Source of the DNA: an uncultured Alphaproteobacteria bacterium
GTDB taxonomy: Bacteria > Pseudomonadota > Alphaproteobacteria > Rickettsiales > UBA1997
Direction of reading: 5' to 3'
Assembly (NCBI GenBank): GCA_903959715.1
Contig: CAJBXX010000048.1
Location: forward strand, 1 to 9,247
DNA: 9,247 bases
Shown here piece by piece: positions 1 through 6,535 of this stretch. A program made the position numbers and the translations under genes. Below the pieces are notes generated by a model that was not told the origin of the DNA, searched no databases, and saw only the letters and a list, made by a program, of their open reading frames with translations. The first letter of the stretch is position 1. Each line of letters starts with the position of its first letter.

Positions 1-123
1 AATTATGAAAAAAAATTAGAAAAAAATCATTTTAAATAATTTTATTAATGATATTTTTATATTGTAAAAGCTTGAATAAGAAGGTTCCAATCAAGAATTT
101 TTTATAATTTATTCTCATAAAAT

Positions 124-1290
124 TCAAACAAATAATTTTTTCTCATCATGGCATTTTATGGCAAAACGATCAGTCATTCCGGCAATATAATCGCAAATAA
201 TTTCTGCTAAATTTTGTGAATTTTTATTTGCTAAATATTTTTCGTAACGCTCTTTTGGTAAATTTTCGGGCTTCAAAAAATGAAAATCAAATAATGAATT
301 AATAACCGTTTTAGCATTGTTGGTCATGGCGTTAACGATTTCATGACGGTACATTTTTTGCATCAAAAATTTTTTTATTTTCAAATGATTTTCTTGCATT
401 TTTGGTGAAAATTCTACTAAAAATTTGGGGAAATTACGAATTTCTGCGAGAGTTTTAATATTGTTTTTTTGTAAATTAATTTTGGTTTGCTCGATAACAT
501 CGAGAACCATTGCTAGAGTAATGCGTTTCTTGGCTTCGCCCACCAATAATTCTTGACGAATTTGCGGATTTTTTTGCAAAATTTCTTGATAAATTTTGCC
601 AATCAAAGGCAATTCAAACAAATCTTTAACGCCAAATAATTCTGCACGCAAAGCGTCTTCAATATCATGATTATTGTAGGCAATATCATCGGAAATCGCC
701 GAAATTTGCGCTTCAATTGACGGATTTTTTGTAAGTTCTAAATCGTAAATTTTATTAAAATTTAAAATATAATTATCGATTTTTGCAAAATCCAAAATGG
801 CACCGTTATGCTTCACAACGCCTTCTAGAGTTTCCCAAGATAAATTTAAACCCTCAAATTCGATGAATCTAGTTTCGATTTTAGTGATAATTTTTAAAGT
901 ATGAGCATTATGTGAAAAGCCTTGAAAATTTTGCATTTTTAAATTTAACGCCTCTTCGCCAGCATGCCCAAATGGTGGATGCCCAAGGTCATGAGCCAAA
1001 GAAATAATTTCTGCCAAATCTTTATTGGCATTAATGGCACCGGCAATCCAACGAGCAATTTGTGCCATTTCCAAAGTGTGCGTAAGGCGCGTGCGATAAT
1101 GATCACCTTGATGATTTACAAAAACTTGCGTTTTATATTGCAACCTTCGAAACGCCGATGAATTAATGATGCGATCGCGATCGCGGCCAAAAATTGAGCG
1201 ATATTTTGAGTCGTCAAAATTTTCAAAATACATTCTTCCGCGTGATTTATTTTCATCAACAGCGAAATTTGCGAGTTCAAAATTTTGCAT
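124..1290 (-). CDS. dgt: Deoxyguanosinetriphosphate triphosphohydrolase-like protein (HD-domain dNTPase)
   Basis: This protein probably hydrolyses dGTP or other dNTPs to the deoxynucleoside and triphosphate, controlling dNTP pools in the cytoplasm. The 388 residues fit the shorter alphaproteobacterial branch of the Dgt family. The N-terminal region carries INSSAFRRLQYKTQVF (about 42-57), typical of the family. The HD metal site is visible as H71 in RTRLTHTLE, H100-D101 in AHDLGHPPFGHAGEEAL, and a later Asp pair at 201-202 in ISDDIAYNNHD. The C-terminal DYIAGMTDRFA (about 367-377) is also a family hallmark. The ATG at 1290 gives a full-length N-terminus and lies 4 bases after the stop of the upstream small ORF. 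No Shine-Dalgarno is seen. It ends with TGA. It is the last gene of an apparent kbl-small ORF-dgt operon. Family assignment is strong; substrate preference cannot be read from the sequence. Confidence 0.95.
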   Translation of the reverse strand: MQNFELANFAVDENKSRGRMYFENFDDSKYRSIFGRDRDRIINSSAFRRLQYKTQVFVNHQGDHYRTRLTHTLEMAQIARWIAGAINANKDLAEIISLAHDLGHPPFGHAGEEALNLKMQNFQGFSHNAHTLKIITKIETRFIEFEGLNLSWETLEGVVKHNGAILDFAKIDNYILNFNKIYDLELTKNPSIEAQISAISDDIAYNNHDIEDALRAELFGVKDLFELPLIGKIYQEILQKNPQIRQELLVGEAKKRITLAMVLDVIEQTKINLQKNNIKTLAEIRNFPKFLVEFSPKMQENHLKIKKFLMQKMYRHEIVNAMTNNAKTVINSLFDFHFLKPENLPKERYEKYLANKNSQNLAEIICDYIAGMTDRFAIKCHDEKKLFV

Positions 1291-1294
1291 AATT

Positions 1295-1429
1295 TTAATT
1301 AATAAATTTTAGAATTAACATCACAAATAAAATCATAAAAACAGCCAGCGATAAAGCCAACACCGTGGCTTTCAGCATTATTCTTTTTTTAATAATTTGC
1401 TTTTGATAATGCGTTAATTCTTCTTCCAT
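1295..1429 (-). CDS. 44-residue single-span membrane protein, function unknown
   Basis: This is a short ORF of 44 codons plus TAA. It begins MEEELTHYQKQIIKKR with a charged N-terminus, followed by one hydrophobic segment (about residues 21-41, containing VLALSLAVFMILFVMLIL) and a short KFIN tail. Basic residues before the span (K14, K15, R16, K20) predict a cytoplasmic N-terminus by the positive-inside rule. Its ATG follows the kbl TAA with no intervening base, and its stop is 4 bases before the dgt ATG, so it fills the gap exactly. The span is encoded by sequence richer in G and C (GCC, ACG, GTG, TCG, CTG codons) than the flanking spacers, which favours real coding. I do not recognise the family. 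It has no lipobox and no catalytic motif. The placement could reflect a link to either neighbour or simple operon packing. Confidence 0.7.
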   Translation of the reverse strand: MEEELTHYQKQIIKKRIMLKATVLALSLAVFMILFVMLILKFIN

Positions 1430-2641
1430 TTAAGAAATTACATTGAGTTTTTTGCCAACTTTAATGAATGCCTTTATCGCCGTTTCAAGATGCTCTCGCT
1501 CATGCGAAGCCGAGATTTGAACACGAATTCGAGCACTATTTTTTGGCACCACGGGAAAAGAAAAAGCGATTACATAAACGCCCTCTTCTTCAATCATCAT
1601 TTTAGCAAATTTACTCGCCAAAACCGCATCGCCAAGCATTACAGGCACAACGGGATGGACGCCATCTGGATCGTGAATAGTAAAACCCGCTTCAATAATT
1701 TTTTTTCTAAAATAAAGCGTATTTTCGGCAAGTTTTTTGATTAAATATTTTGATTGCGAAATCATGTCGATGATTTCAATGCCAACAGAGGCAACGATCG
1801 GCAGAATATTATTAGAAAATAAATATGGTCGCGCTTTATTGCGAAGTTTATCGATTACATTTTTTTTAGATGCAATAAAACCGCCCCCGGCCCCGCCAAT
1901 CGCCTTGCCAAGAGTGCTCACTAAAATATCAACTCGCCCTTCAACTTTACAAAGTTCCGGAGTTCCGCGTCCGTTCTCGCCAATAAAACCAGTCGCGTGC
2001 GAATCATCGACCAACAAAATTGCGTTATATTTTTCGGCTAAATCACAAATTTGATTGAGCTTGGCGATATCGCCATCCATTGAGAAAACGCCGTCGGTGA
2101 CGATCATTAAATTTTTATGATGCTGAGCTTCTTGTAATTTTTTTTCAAGGTCAAGCATATCATTATATTTATAAAAATAACGATGAGCCTTACATAGTCT
2201 AATGCCGTCAATCAAACTTGCGTGATTTAAATCGGCGGAAATTATGGCATCATGCTCATCGAGAAGCGATGCGAAAACGCCACCATTAGCACTAAAGCAT
2301 GATGAAAAAGTTATGACATCTTCATATCCCAAAAACTCTGCCAATTTTTTTTCAAATTTTTTGTGTAAATCAAAAGTTCCGCAAATAAAACGCACCGAAG
2401 CGGTGCCAAGACCATATTCATCTAAAGTTTTTTTGGCAATTTCAATAAGATTTTGATTATTCGCCAAACCTAAATAATTATTAGCACAAAAATTTAAAAC
2501 TTTTTTCTTAGAATTTTGATGAAAAATTTCAATATTAGCGGATTGTGAAGTTATTATCTCATACTCTCCCTTATAGAGCCCGTTGGCTTTAAGGTTTTCT
2601 AATTCTTCATTGATATTTGTTAAAAAATCGTTTTTAAACAT
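1430..2641 (-). CDS. kbl: 2-amino-3-ketobutyrate CoA ligase (glycine C-acetyltransferase)
   Basis: Kbl is a PLP enzyme of the alpha-oxoamine synthase family. It splits 2-amino-3-ketobutyrate with CoA into glycine and acetyl-CoA, the second step of threonine breakdown. At 403 residues it is close to the usual length (about 398). Visible landmarks are NFCANNYLGLA (50-60), the Kbl-like SVRFICGTFDLHKKFE (about 82-97), VDDSHATGFIGENGRGTPE (211-229) with D212 and H215 at the cofactor positions, and STLGKAIGGAGGGF with the Schiff-base lysine K246. The SVRFICGT and GRGTPE segments favour Kbl over 5-aminolevulinate synthase, BioF or serine palmitoyltransferase. The usual partner tdh (threonine dehydrogenase) is not next to it. 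It heads an apparent operon with the 44-residue protein and dgt. A candidate promoter lies at 2694-2723. Confidence 0.94.
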   Translation of the reverse strand: MFKNDFLTNINEELENLKANGLYKGEYEIITSQSANIEIFHQNSKKKVLNFCANNYLGLANNQNLIEIAKKTLDEYGLGTASVRFICGTFDLHKKFEKKLAEFLGYEDVITFSSCFSANGGVFASLLDEHDAIISADLNHASLIDGIRLCKAHRYFYKYNDMLDLEKKLQEAQHHKNLMIVTDGVFSMDGDIAKLNQICDLAEKYNAILLVDDSHATGFIGENGRGTPELCKVEGRVDILVSTLGKAIGGAGGGFIASKKNVIDKLRNKARPYLFSNNILPIVASVGIEIIDMISQSKYLIKKLAENTLYFRKKIIEAGFTIHDPDGVHPVVPVMLGDAVLASKFAKMMIEEEGVYVIAFSFPVVPKNSARIRVQISASHEREHLETAIKAFIKVGKKLNVIS

Positions 2642-2693
2642 TTTAAAATTTTTATTGATTGATAATGAATTGATAATTAAAATGAAAATATAA

Positions 2694-2723
2694 ATAATTG
2701 AAATTCTTTTAAAAGACAGTCAA
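2694..2723 (-). promoter_or_regulatory. Candidate sigma-70-type promoter for the kbl operon
   Basis: Read on the minus strand, TTGACT (2723-2718, five of six bases of TTGACA) is followed after 18 bases by AATTAT (2699-2694, four of six bases of TATAAT). Transcription would begin near 2687, about 45 bases before the kbl ATG. In sequence this AT-rich, weak -10 matches arise by chance, so the support is mainly the good -35 and the position between divergent genes. Confidence 0.4.
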
Positions 2724-2734
2724 TTTTATATCAT
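2707..2734 (+). promoter_or_regulatory. Weak candidate promoter for the small lipoprotein gene
   Basis: TATCAT at 2729-2734 matches the -10 consensus in five of six positions and would give a leader of about 30 bases before the ATG at 2771. The -35 region at proper spacing (TTTTAA, 2707-2712) is poor. It lies in the self-complementary CTTTTAAAAG (2706-2715) and next to the -35 proposed for the kbl promoter, so the two divergent promoters would overlap face to back. An alternative TATACA sits almost at the start codon and would give a nearly leaderless message. Confidence 0.25.
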
Positions 2735-2770
2735 TCTTAATTAATTTTAAACACTAATTTTATACATTTT

Positions 2771-3016
2771 ATGAAAAATTTTTTTCGTCTTGCCATCTTG
2801 TCAATCCTGAGCATTTCATTACTTGCTTCTTGCGCTAAATTCAAAAAAAGCTGTTCTTCTGAATGTGCTAATTACAAAAAAGAAGAAGCTAAAACTGAAG
2901 AAAATAAAGCTCCAGAAGTAAAAAAAGCTAAAAAAGCTAAAAAAGCTAAAAAAGTTGAAGCAGTTGCTCCAGCTGTAGCTCCAGAAGCAGTTAAAACTGA
3001 AACTAAAAAAAATTAA
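2771..3016 (+). CDS. Small Lys/Ala-rich lipoprotein, function unknown
   Basis: An 81-residue protein with a clear lipoprotein signal peptide: MKNFFR, a hydrophobic stretch (LAILSILSISLL) and the lipobox LASC with C21 as the acylation site. The mature part is about 61 residues and almost wholly low complexity. It has two further cysteines (C28, C32), an acidic/basic stretch, a KKA triplet repeat (KKAKKAKKAKK, about 51-61), an Ala/Val/Pro stretch (VEAVAPAVAPEAV) and a basic end. No fold is expected for the tail. A lipid-anchored, flexible, strongly positive tail could bind peptidoglycan, LPS or nucleic acid, but that is inference only. It stands alone, divergent from kbl and closed by the palindrome at 3031-3064. 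The start is the only Met giving a complete signal peptide; no Shine-Dalgarno precedes it. I do not recognise the family. Confidence 0.8.
   Translation: MKNFFRLAILSILSISLLASCAKFKKSCSSECANYKKEEAKTEENKAPEVKKAKKAKKAKKVEAVAPAVAPEAVKTETKKN
2921..2956 (+). repeat. 9-bp tandem repeat coding for KKA units
   Basis: Three perfect copies of AAAAAAGCT (2921-2929, 2930-2938, 2939-2947) are followed by AAAAAAGTT (2948-2956). They lie in frame in the lipoprotein gene and encode Lys-Lys-Ala three times, then Lys-Lys-Val. Gain or loss of units would keep the frame, while slippage in any A6 run would break it. Confidence 0.9.
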
Positions 3017-3030
3017 TTTAGTTATTATTG

Positions 3031-3064
3031 AATTTTGGTCTCAAAAATTTTTGAGACCAAAATT
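3031..3064. terminator. Perfect 34-bp palindrome, probable intrinsic terminator
   Basis: AATTTTGGTCTCAAAAA (3031-3047) is followed directly by its exact reverse complement (3048-3064), giving 17 paired positions with a GGTCTC/GAGACC core. It starts 14 bases after the stop of the lipoprotein gene. On the plus strand it is followed by ATAATTTTT, a moderate U-rich tail, which fits a rho-independent terminator. A perfect palindrome could also be a protein-binding operator; it lies just upstream of a consensus -10 for thiL. Confidence 0.7.
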
Positions 3065-3069
3065 ATAAT
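3064..3069 (+). promoter_or_regulatory. Candidate -10 box for the thiL-RDD-lpxC operon
   Basis: TATAAT matches the -10 consensus exactly and sits 40 bases before the thiL ATG, immediately after the palindrome. The -35 position at 17-base spacing (TCAAAA, 3041-3046) is poor and lies inside the palindrome. If this is the promoter, a protein bound to the palindrome, or the terminator structure itself, would affect thiL expression. AT-richness makes chance matches likely. Confidence 0.3.
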
Positions 3070-3109
3070 TTTTCACCAAAATTTTTAAAAAACTCAAAAA
3101 TAAATCAAA

Positions 3110-4138
3110 ATGTTAGAGTTTGAATTTATCAACAAAGTCCTACTTCCTCTAACACAGAATTCCAAATTAACAAAAAAAAATCCATCTCAAAATCTTGAAG
3201 ACGATGTTGCTTTAATTGGTTTTAACAAAGATTCTGATTTAATAATTAGCAAAGATATTTTTATCGAAGATGTCCATTTTTTAAAATCAGATGGTGCTCA
3301 AAAAATTGCTTCAAAACTTTTATTAACAAACTTGTCGGATATAGCCTCAAGCGGTGGCAAGCCACTTTATTACATGATGGGATTCACCAAAAACTCCACT
3401 CTTGATGATGATTTTTATCGAGAATTTGGTGAAGCTTTAAAAATTTTACAACAAAAATATAAATTATTTTTAATTGGTGGCGATACTTCAAATTCCGCTA
3501 AATTATTTTATTCAATTACCATTTTTGGTATCGTTAAAAAAAATAAAATTTTATCACGAAAAAATGCCAAAAATGGCGATTTAATTTTTGTTTCCAACTC
3601 AATTGGCGAAGCCTTTCTTGGGCTTGACATAAAATTAAAAAATTTGAAAAAGCTTGAGAAATATCAACAAAAATTACTCGATAAACATTTTTATCCACAA
3701 CCGCGAATTGAGTTGGCACAAAAATTAATTTCTCAAAATTTATCGCAATGCGCCACTGATATTTCCGATGGGCTTATCGCCGATTTATCCAACATTTGCA
3801 AGGCTTCAAAGCTTAATGCCGAAATTTATTTATCACAAATTCCATTTTCAAATGAAACAAAAATTTATTTAAAAAACAATCCGAACATTAATTTAATTGA
3901 GCTTTTAAGTGGTGGCGATGATTATGAATTAATCTTTGCGGTCAATCCAAAAAACTTAAATAAAATCAATATTCTTGCCAAAAAATTAAAGTTAAACCTT
4001 ACTTACATTGGCAAATTTTTTGAAAAATCAAATTATCAAAAAAATAAAAATTTTAATGTTTTTTTATTTCCAAATGAGCAAAATAAATCTCAAGAAAATT
4101 TAATCGCAATTTCAAAAAAAGGTTATGAGCACCAATAA
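3110..4138 (+). CDS. thiL: Thiamine-monophosphate kinase
   Basis: ThiL phosphorylates thiamine monophosphate with ATP to thiamine diphosphate, the active cofactor. The 342 residues fit the family (about 320-350). Characteristic motifs appear in order: the N-terminal acidic pair EDDVALIG (D31, D32), SKDIFIEDVHF (47-57) matching the family D-x-x-x-x-x-VHF segment, LTNLSDIASSGGKP (72-85), LIGGDTS (121-127), CATDISDGLIADL (214-226) and LSGGDDYELIF (266-276). The C-terminal GYEH matches the GxxH end seen in many ThiL proteins. The purM-like two-domain layout is complete, so the enzyme should be active. No other thiamine gene is in the window. The neighbours downstream are an RDD protein, whose start overlaps the last 14 bases, and lpxC. 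The ATG at 3110 leaves a normal-length N-terminus; no Shine-Dalgarno is visible. Confidence 0.94.
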   Translation: MLEFEFINKVLLPLTQNSKLTKKNPSQNLEDDVALIGFNKDSDLIISKDIFIEDVHFLKSDGAQKIASKLLLTNLSDIASSGGKPLYYMMGFTKNSTLDDDFYREFGEALKILQQKYKLFLIGGDTSNSAKLFYSITIFGIVKKNKILSRKNAKNGDLIFVSNSIGEAFLGLDIKLKNLKKLEKYQQKLLDKHFYPQPRIELAQKLISQNLSQCATDISDGLIADLSNICKASKLNAEIYLSQIPFSNETKIYLKNNPNINLIELLSGGDDYELIFAVNPKNLNKINILAKKLKLNLTYIGKFFEKSNYQKNKNFNVFLFPNEQNKSQENLIAISKKGYEHQ

Positions 4139-4808
4139 TTTCTTATTCAATTTCAATGTAAAAAATGAAAATGATGAACAAAAAAATTATGCCACCTCTA
4201 CAAAAAAAAGCCTCGCGGGCTTTATCGATTTTTTTATTGTGTTATTTTTAAGAGCGTGTTTTTTGCAAATTTTAAATGATTTTTATTTATCTAAACTATT
4301 CTATAATTTTCTTAATGATTTTGAAAATAAATTTGGCACAAGAGAACCGAAGGGAAACCATGAACATGTTAGCTTCGTCCTTCATCATCCAATTTTTATT
4401 TATTCATTAATTATAATTATTTTCGTCTTGTTAATCGGAGCAATTTATTATTCTTACCTTAATTCTTCAAGCTGGCAAGCGACGGTTGGCAAAAGAATCG
4501 CAAAAATTATAGTTGTTAACAAGGATTCTGAAAAAATATCATTTACTACTGGAATATATCATTATTTATTAAATCTTATTCCCATAATATTTTTAATTTT
4601 AGTTTTAATTTATTCGCAAAAAAATAAATATAATATTTACGAAACATTTTCTAAAAATCAATTCCTAACTATTTGCGGATTTATGATTCTGGTTGCTAGT
4701 AATTGTAGTTTCTTTAACAAAAAAAGGCTGAATTTTTTTGATTATTTATTAAAAATAGAATTTCATCAAGGTAAAACTCAATCCAAAATGCCTTGGACTA
4801 AAAATTAA
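4125..4808 (+). CDS. RDD-family integral membrane protein
   Basis: A 227-residue inner-membrane protein with four likely spans (about 30-50, 88-112, 144-163 and 180-197). Two features match the RDD family: SLAGFIDFFIVLFLR in the first span with its conserved Gly and Asp, and the loop SSSWQATVGKRIAKIIVV (114-131), equivalent to the family's S-x-x-x-x-T-x-G-K-R-x-x-x-I-x-V. The C-terminal RLNFFDYLLKIEF fits the usual closing segment with its Asp. A 37-residue loop, partly charged, separates spans 1 and 2. RDD proteins have mixed roles (Na+/H+ exchange in one studied case, insertion or transport roles in others), so no function is assigned. The gene starts inside the end of thiL (ATGAGCACCAATAA holds both start and stop) and ends 19 bases before lpxC, which implies translational coupling and cotranscription. 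AAGG just before the ATG is too close to be a good ribosome site. Confidence 0.85.
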   Translation: MSTNNFLFNFNVKNENDEQKNYATSTKKSLAGFIDFFIVLFLRACFLQILNDFYLSKLFYNFLNDFENKFGTREPKGNHEHVSFVLHHPIFIYSLIIIIFVLLIGAIYYSYLNSSSWQATVGKRIAKIIVVNKDSEKISFTTGIYHYLLNLIPIIFLILVLIYSQKNKYNIYETFSKNQFLTICGFMILVASNCSFFNKKRLNFFDYLLKIEFHQGKTQSKMPWTKN

Positions 4809-4827
4809 TAAAAAAACTTTAAAAACT

Positions 4828-5688
4828 ATGTTTAACTTATCTCAAAAAACTATTAACAACTCAATAAGCTGTAATTCCGTTGGGCTTCATAGCGGATGCA
4901 ATGTTAATATCAAAATTCATCCAGCACCAATCAACACTGGCATTATTTTTCGCAGAACCGATTTAGAATTTGGCAAAAATGAAATCAAAGCCGAGTTTAA
5001 AAATGTCACCACCACCAATCTCGGCACTTCAATCGCCAATGAATTTGGGGCTTCGATTTCGACAATTGAGCATTTGATGGCTTCAATTTGGGGGTGCGGA
5101 ATCGATAATTTAATAATTGAAATCGATAATATTGAAGTTCCGATTATGGACGGCTCTTCCGAACCTTTTGTTTTCTTAATTGAATGCGCCGGAATTACAC
5201 CGCAAAATGAAAATCGCAAAGTTATTGAAATTCTTGAAAAAATTCGCATCGAGGATGGCGATAAATTCATCGAAGTTGAGCCCGCCAAAGATTTTGGCAT
5301 CGATTTAAATATTGATTTCAATCACCCGCAAATCAAAATTAATAATTTAAATTTTAACTCAAATTTACATTCCTTTAAAAATGACATTTGTCGTGCCCGA
5401 ACCTTCTGCTTCAAGCATGAAATTGAGCAAATGCACAAATTAGGATTGGCAAAAGGCGGATCGCTCGATAATTCAATCGTCATTGATCACGATAAAATTC
5501 TTAACGATGGAGCTTTGCGTTATAAAGATGAATTTATTCGTCATAAAACTCTTGATTTTATTGGCGATTTATTTTTGGCTGGACACTACATAATCGGGCA
5601 TTTCAAGGGCTATAAAGTTGGACACACTGTCAATAATAAATTTTTGCATTACTTATTTAGCAATCCACAAAAATGGCGTTTGGTTTAA
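4828..5688 (+). CDS. lpxC: UDP-3-O-acyl-N-acetylglucosamine deacetylase
   Basis: LpxC is the zinc deacetylase that carries out the committed step of lipid A synthesis in the cytoplasm at the inner membrane. At 286 residues it is slightly short of the E. coli protein (305) but complete. Visible motifs are SVGLHSG (17-23), the zinc-ligand segment STIEHLMASIWGCGIDNL with H82, EVPIMDGSS (93-101), and RHKTLDFIGDL with H239 and D243 as the other two zinc ligands. GHFKGYKVGHTVNN follows, with H266 at the catalytic-histidine position. All key residues are present. Its presence means the organism should make LPS, unlike the Anaplasmataceae, which lack lipid A genes. It is the last gene of the thiL-RDD-lpxC group and converges on the gene ending at 5747. 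No Shine-Dalgarno precedes the ATG. Confidence 0.97.
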   Translation: MFNLSQKTINNSISCNSVGLHSGCNVNIKIHPAPINTGIIFRRTDLEFGKNEIKAEFKNVTTTNLGTSIANEFGASISTIEHLMASIWGCGIDNLIIEIDNIEVPIMDGSSEPFVFLIECAGITPQNENRKVIEILEKIRIEDGDKFIEVEPAKDFGIDLNIDFNHPQIKINNLNFNSNLHSFKNDICRARTFCFKHEIEQMHKLGLAKGGSLDNSIVIDHDKILNDGALRYKDEFIRHKTLDFIGDLFLAGHYIIGHFKGYKVGHTVNNKFLHYLFSNPQKWRLV

Positions 5689-5707
5689 TAATTAAAAAAT
5701 TAAATCT

Positions 5708-5724
5708 GGCGTAGTTGCCTTTTT
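5708..5724 (+). terminator. Weak candidate terminator after lpxC
   Basis: GGCG-TAGT-TGCC (5708-5719) can form a short hairpin of three G-C pairs and one G-T pair, followed directly by TTTTT. It lies 20 bases past the lpxC stop in the 58-base gap between convergent genes. The stem is very short, so this is a suggestion only. Confidence 0.3.
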
Positions 5725-5746
5725 ATATTAATTGCGATTATCTTGC

Positions 5747-6121
5747 CTAATTCTTCTTAAATTTTTTAATATAATTTGGATATATTTTGGTCATGTGATT
5801 TTGAATAATTTTGCATTCCATCATCTTTTCTGGCGACATTTTATGAATATGAAATGATTCAACATTCGGGATTCTTATCACCGTAAAATTTTCGCTACTT
5901 TTTTCTGCAATTTTTCTTTGATAATCTTTTTTTATCGCCTCTCTAACCTCTTTCTCGTAGGCGTAACGAATCATAAACCTCTTATTTTCGGGGCAAATAA
6001 TTTCCGTCGAAATGTTATTTCTCGCAGTTTCGATTGAATTTTTTGAGCAAGAGCAAAAAGAGCTTAATAAAATTATCAATAAAAATTTTTTATCTAGGAA
6101 TAATTGAGCCAATATTTTCAT
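5747..6121 (-). CDS. Small exported protein, possible lipoprotein, unrecognised
   Basis: A 124-residue protein starting MKILAQLFLDKK, followed by a hydrophobic core (FLLIILLSSFCSCS) that looks like a signal peptide. C23 and C25 are candidate lipidation sites, but neither fits the lipobox well (Phe at -1 or -3), so the protein could instead be secreted or stay anchored. The mature part is basic and polar, with MSPEKMMECKI near the C-terminus and a KKFKKN end. I see no known domain. The frame stays open upstream to an ATG at 6199, deep within bamE, but the start at 6121 puts the signal peptide at the N-terminus, so I chose it. This start lies 32 bases inside the end of bamE, which suggests coupled translation with that outer-membrane assembly lipoprotein. 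The stop is TAG. Function unknown. Confidence 0.7.
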   Translation of the reverse strand: MKILAQLFLDKKFLLIILLSSFCSCSKNSIETARNNISTEIICPENKRFMIRYAYEKEVREAIKKDYQRKIAEKSSENFTVIRIPNVESFHIHKMSPEKMMECKIIQNHMTKIYPNYIKKFKKN

Positions 6122-6518
6122 AAATCGATTTAAATAAATTATTTTTATGACCTTGAACAAAGGTTTTATTTTGATTGAAAAAATATTGCCTATCCTCATC
6201 TTTTAAATCAAGTTTTTTGATATCATCAACCCTATTTTCTTCGTCAAATTTTAATAGCAAAATGTCTCGCTCAATAATCGTTGGTTTAAAAAATAAAATA
6301 TGCTTACTATTTTCGGAATAATAAATCCACAATTCTTTATCATCTATTTGCGAAACGATAGTTGGGGTCCCCAAAGATTTTAACAAAGTAGTTTTTGAAG
6401 TAACTCCTTTTTTTATAAAATCTATGTCGTTATTATCAAACATATATCCAGATTTCTCAACCCGAAAAGAACATGCAAAAATAGCAAAAAATAAAAGTAG
6501 GAAAGTAAAAAATTTCAT
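6090..6518 (-). CDS. bamE: BamE-like outer membrane assembly lipoprotein (SmpA/OmlA family)
   Basis: BamE is a small lipoprotein of the beta-barrel assembly machine at the inner face of the outer membrane. The 142-residue protein has a lipoprotein signal with C16 in IFAC. The SmpA/OmlA core follows: IKKGVTSKTTLLKSLGTP (35-52), then DDKELWIYYSEN (59-70), matching the family's G-x-T-x-x-x-V-x-x-x-L-G-x-P and W-x-Y pattern. The C-terminal NKTFVQGHKN...ENIGSIIPR recalls the T-P-x-x-G...L-x-x-N-x-G ending that I associate with alphaproteobacterial members. Placement divergent from rpmF-plsX-fabH is also a common alphaproteobacterial arrangement. It is somewhat shorter than many homologues. The next gene on the same strand begins within its last 32 bases. 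A weak promoter (TTGGAC 6577-6572, TCGAAT 6554-6549, spacing 17) may serve it. Confidence 0.85.
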   Translation of the reverse strand: MKFFTFLLLFFAIFACSFRVEKSGYMFDNNDIDFIKKGVTSKTTLLKSLGTPTIVSQIDDKELWIYYSENSKHILFFKPTIIERDILLLKFDEENRVDDIKKLDLKDEDRQYFFNQNKTFVQGHKNNLFKSIYENIGSIIPR

Positions 6519-6535
6519 TTTTATAAAATTGAGAG

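Noticed and set aside
70..96. tRNA-like T-arm (GGTTCCAATC) and a CTTGA/TCAAG hairpin
   Set aside because: The bases around it do not form a 5-bp T-stem and there is no D-arm, anticodon arm or acceptor pairing. The hairpin has a 5-bp stem and a 15-base loop, too weak to call.
32..118. A 28-codon minus-strand ORF just after dgt (MRINYKKFLIGTFLFKLLQ...)
   Set aside because: It has a plausible position 5 bases past the dgt stop, but it is very short, extremely AT-rich in its second half and has no clear span or motif. It is compatible with chance.
1490..2456. Plus-strand open frames at 1490-1744, 1737-2054 and 2244-2456
   Set aside because: They lie wholly opposite the strongly supported kbl gene and have no recognisable domains.
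4917..5321. 134-codon minus-strand open frame opposite lpxC
   Set aside because: It is antisense to the conserved lpxC coding sequence, and its Ser/Ile-rich composition is that of an antisense shadow.
6122..6199. Upstream extension of the small exported protein to an ATG at 6199
   Set aside because: It would add 26 residues before a good signal peptide and overlap bamE by 110 bases. The start at 6121 is more sensible.
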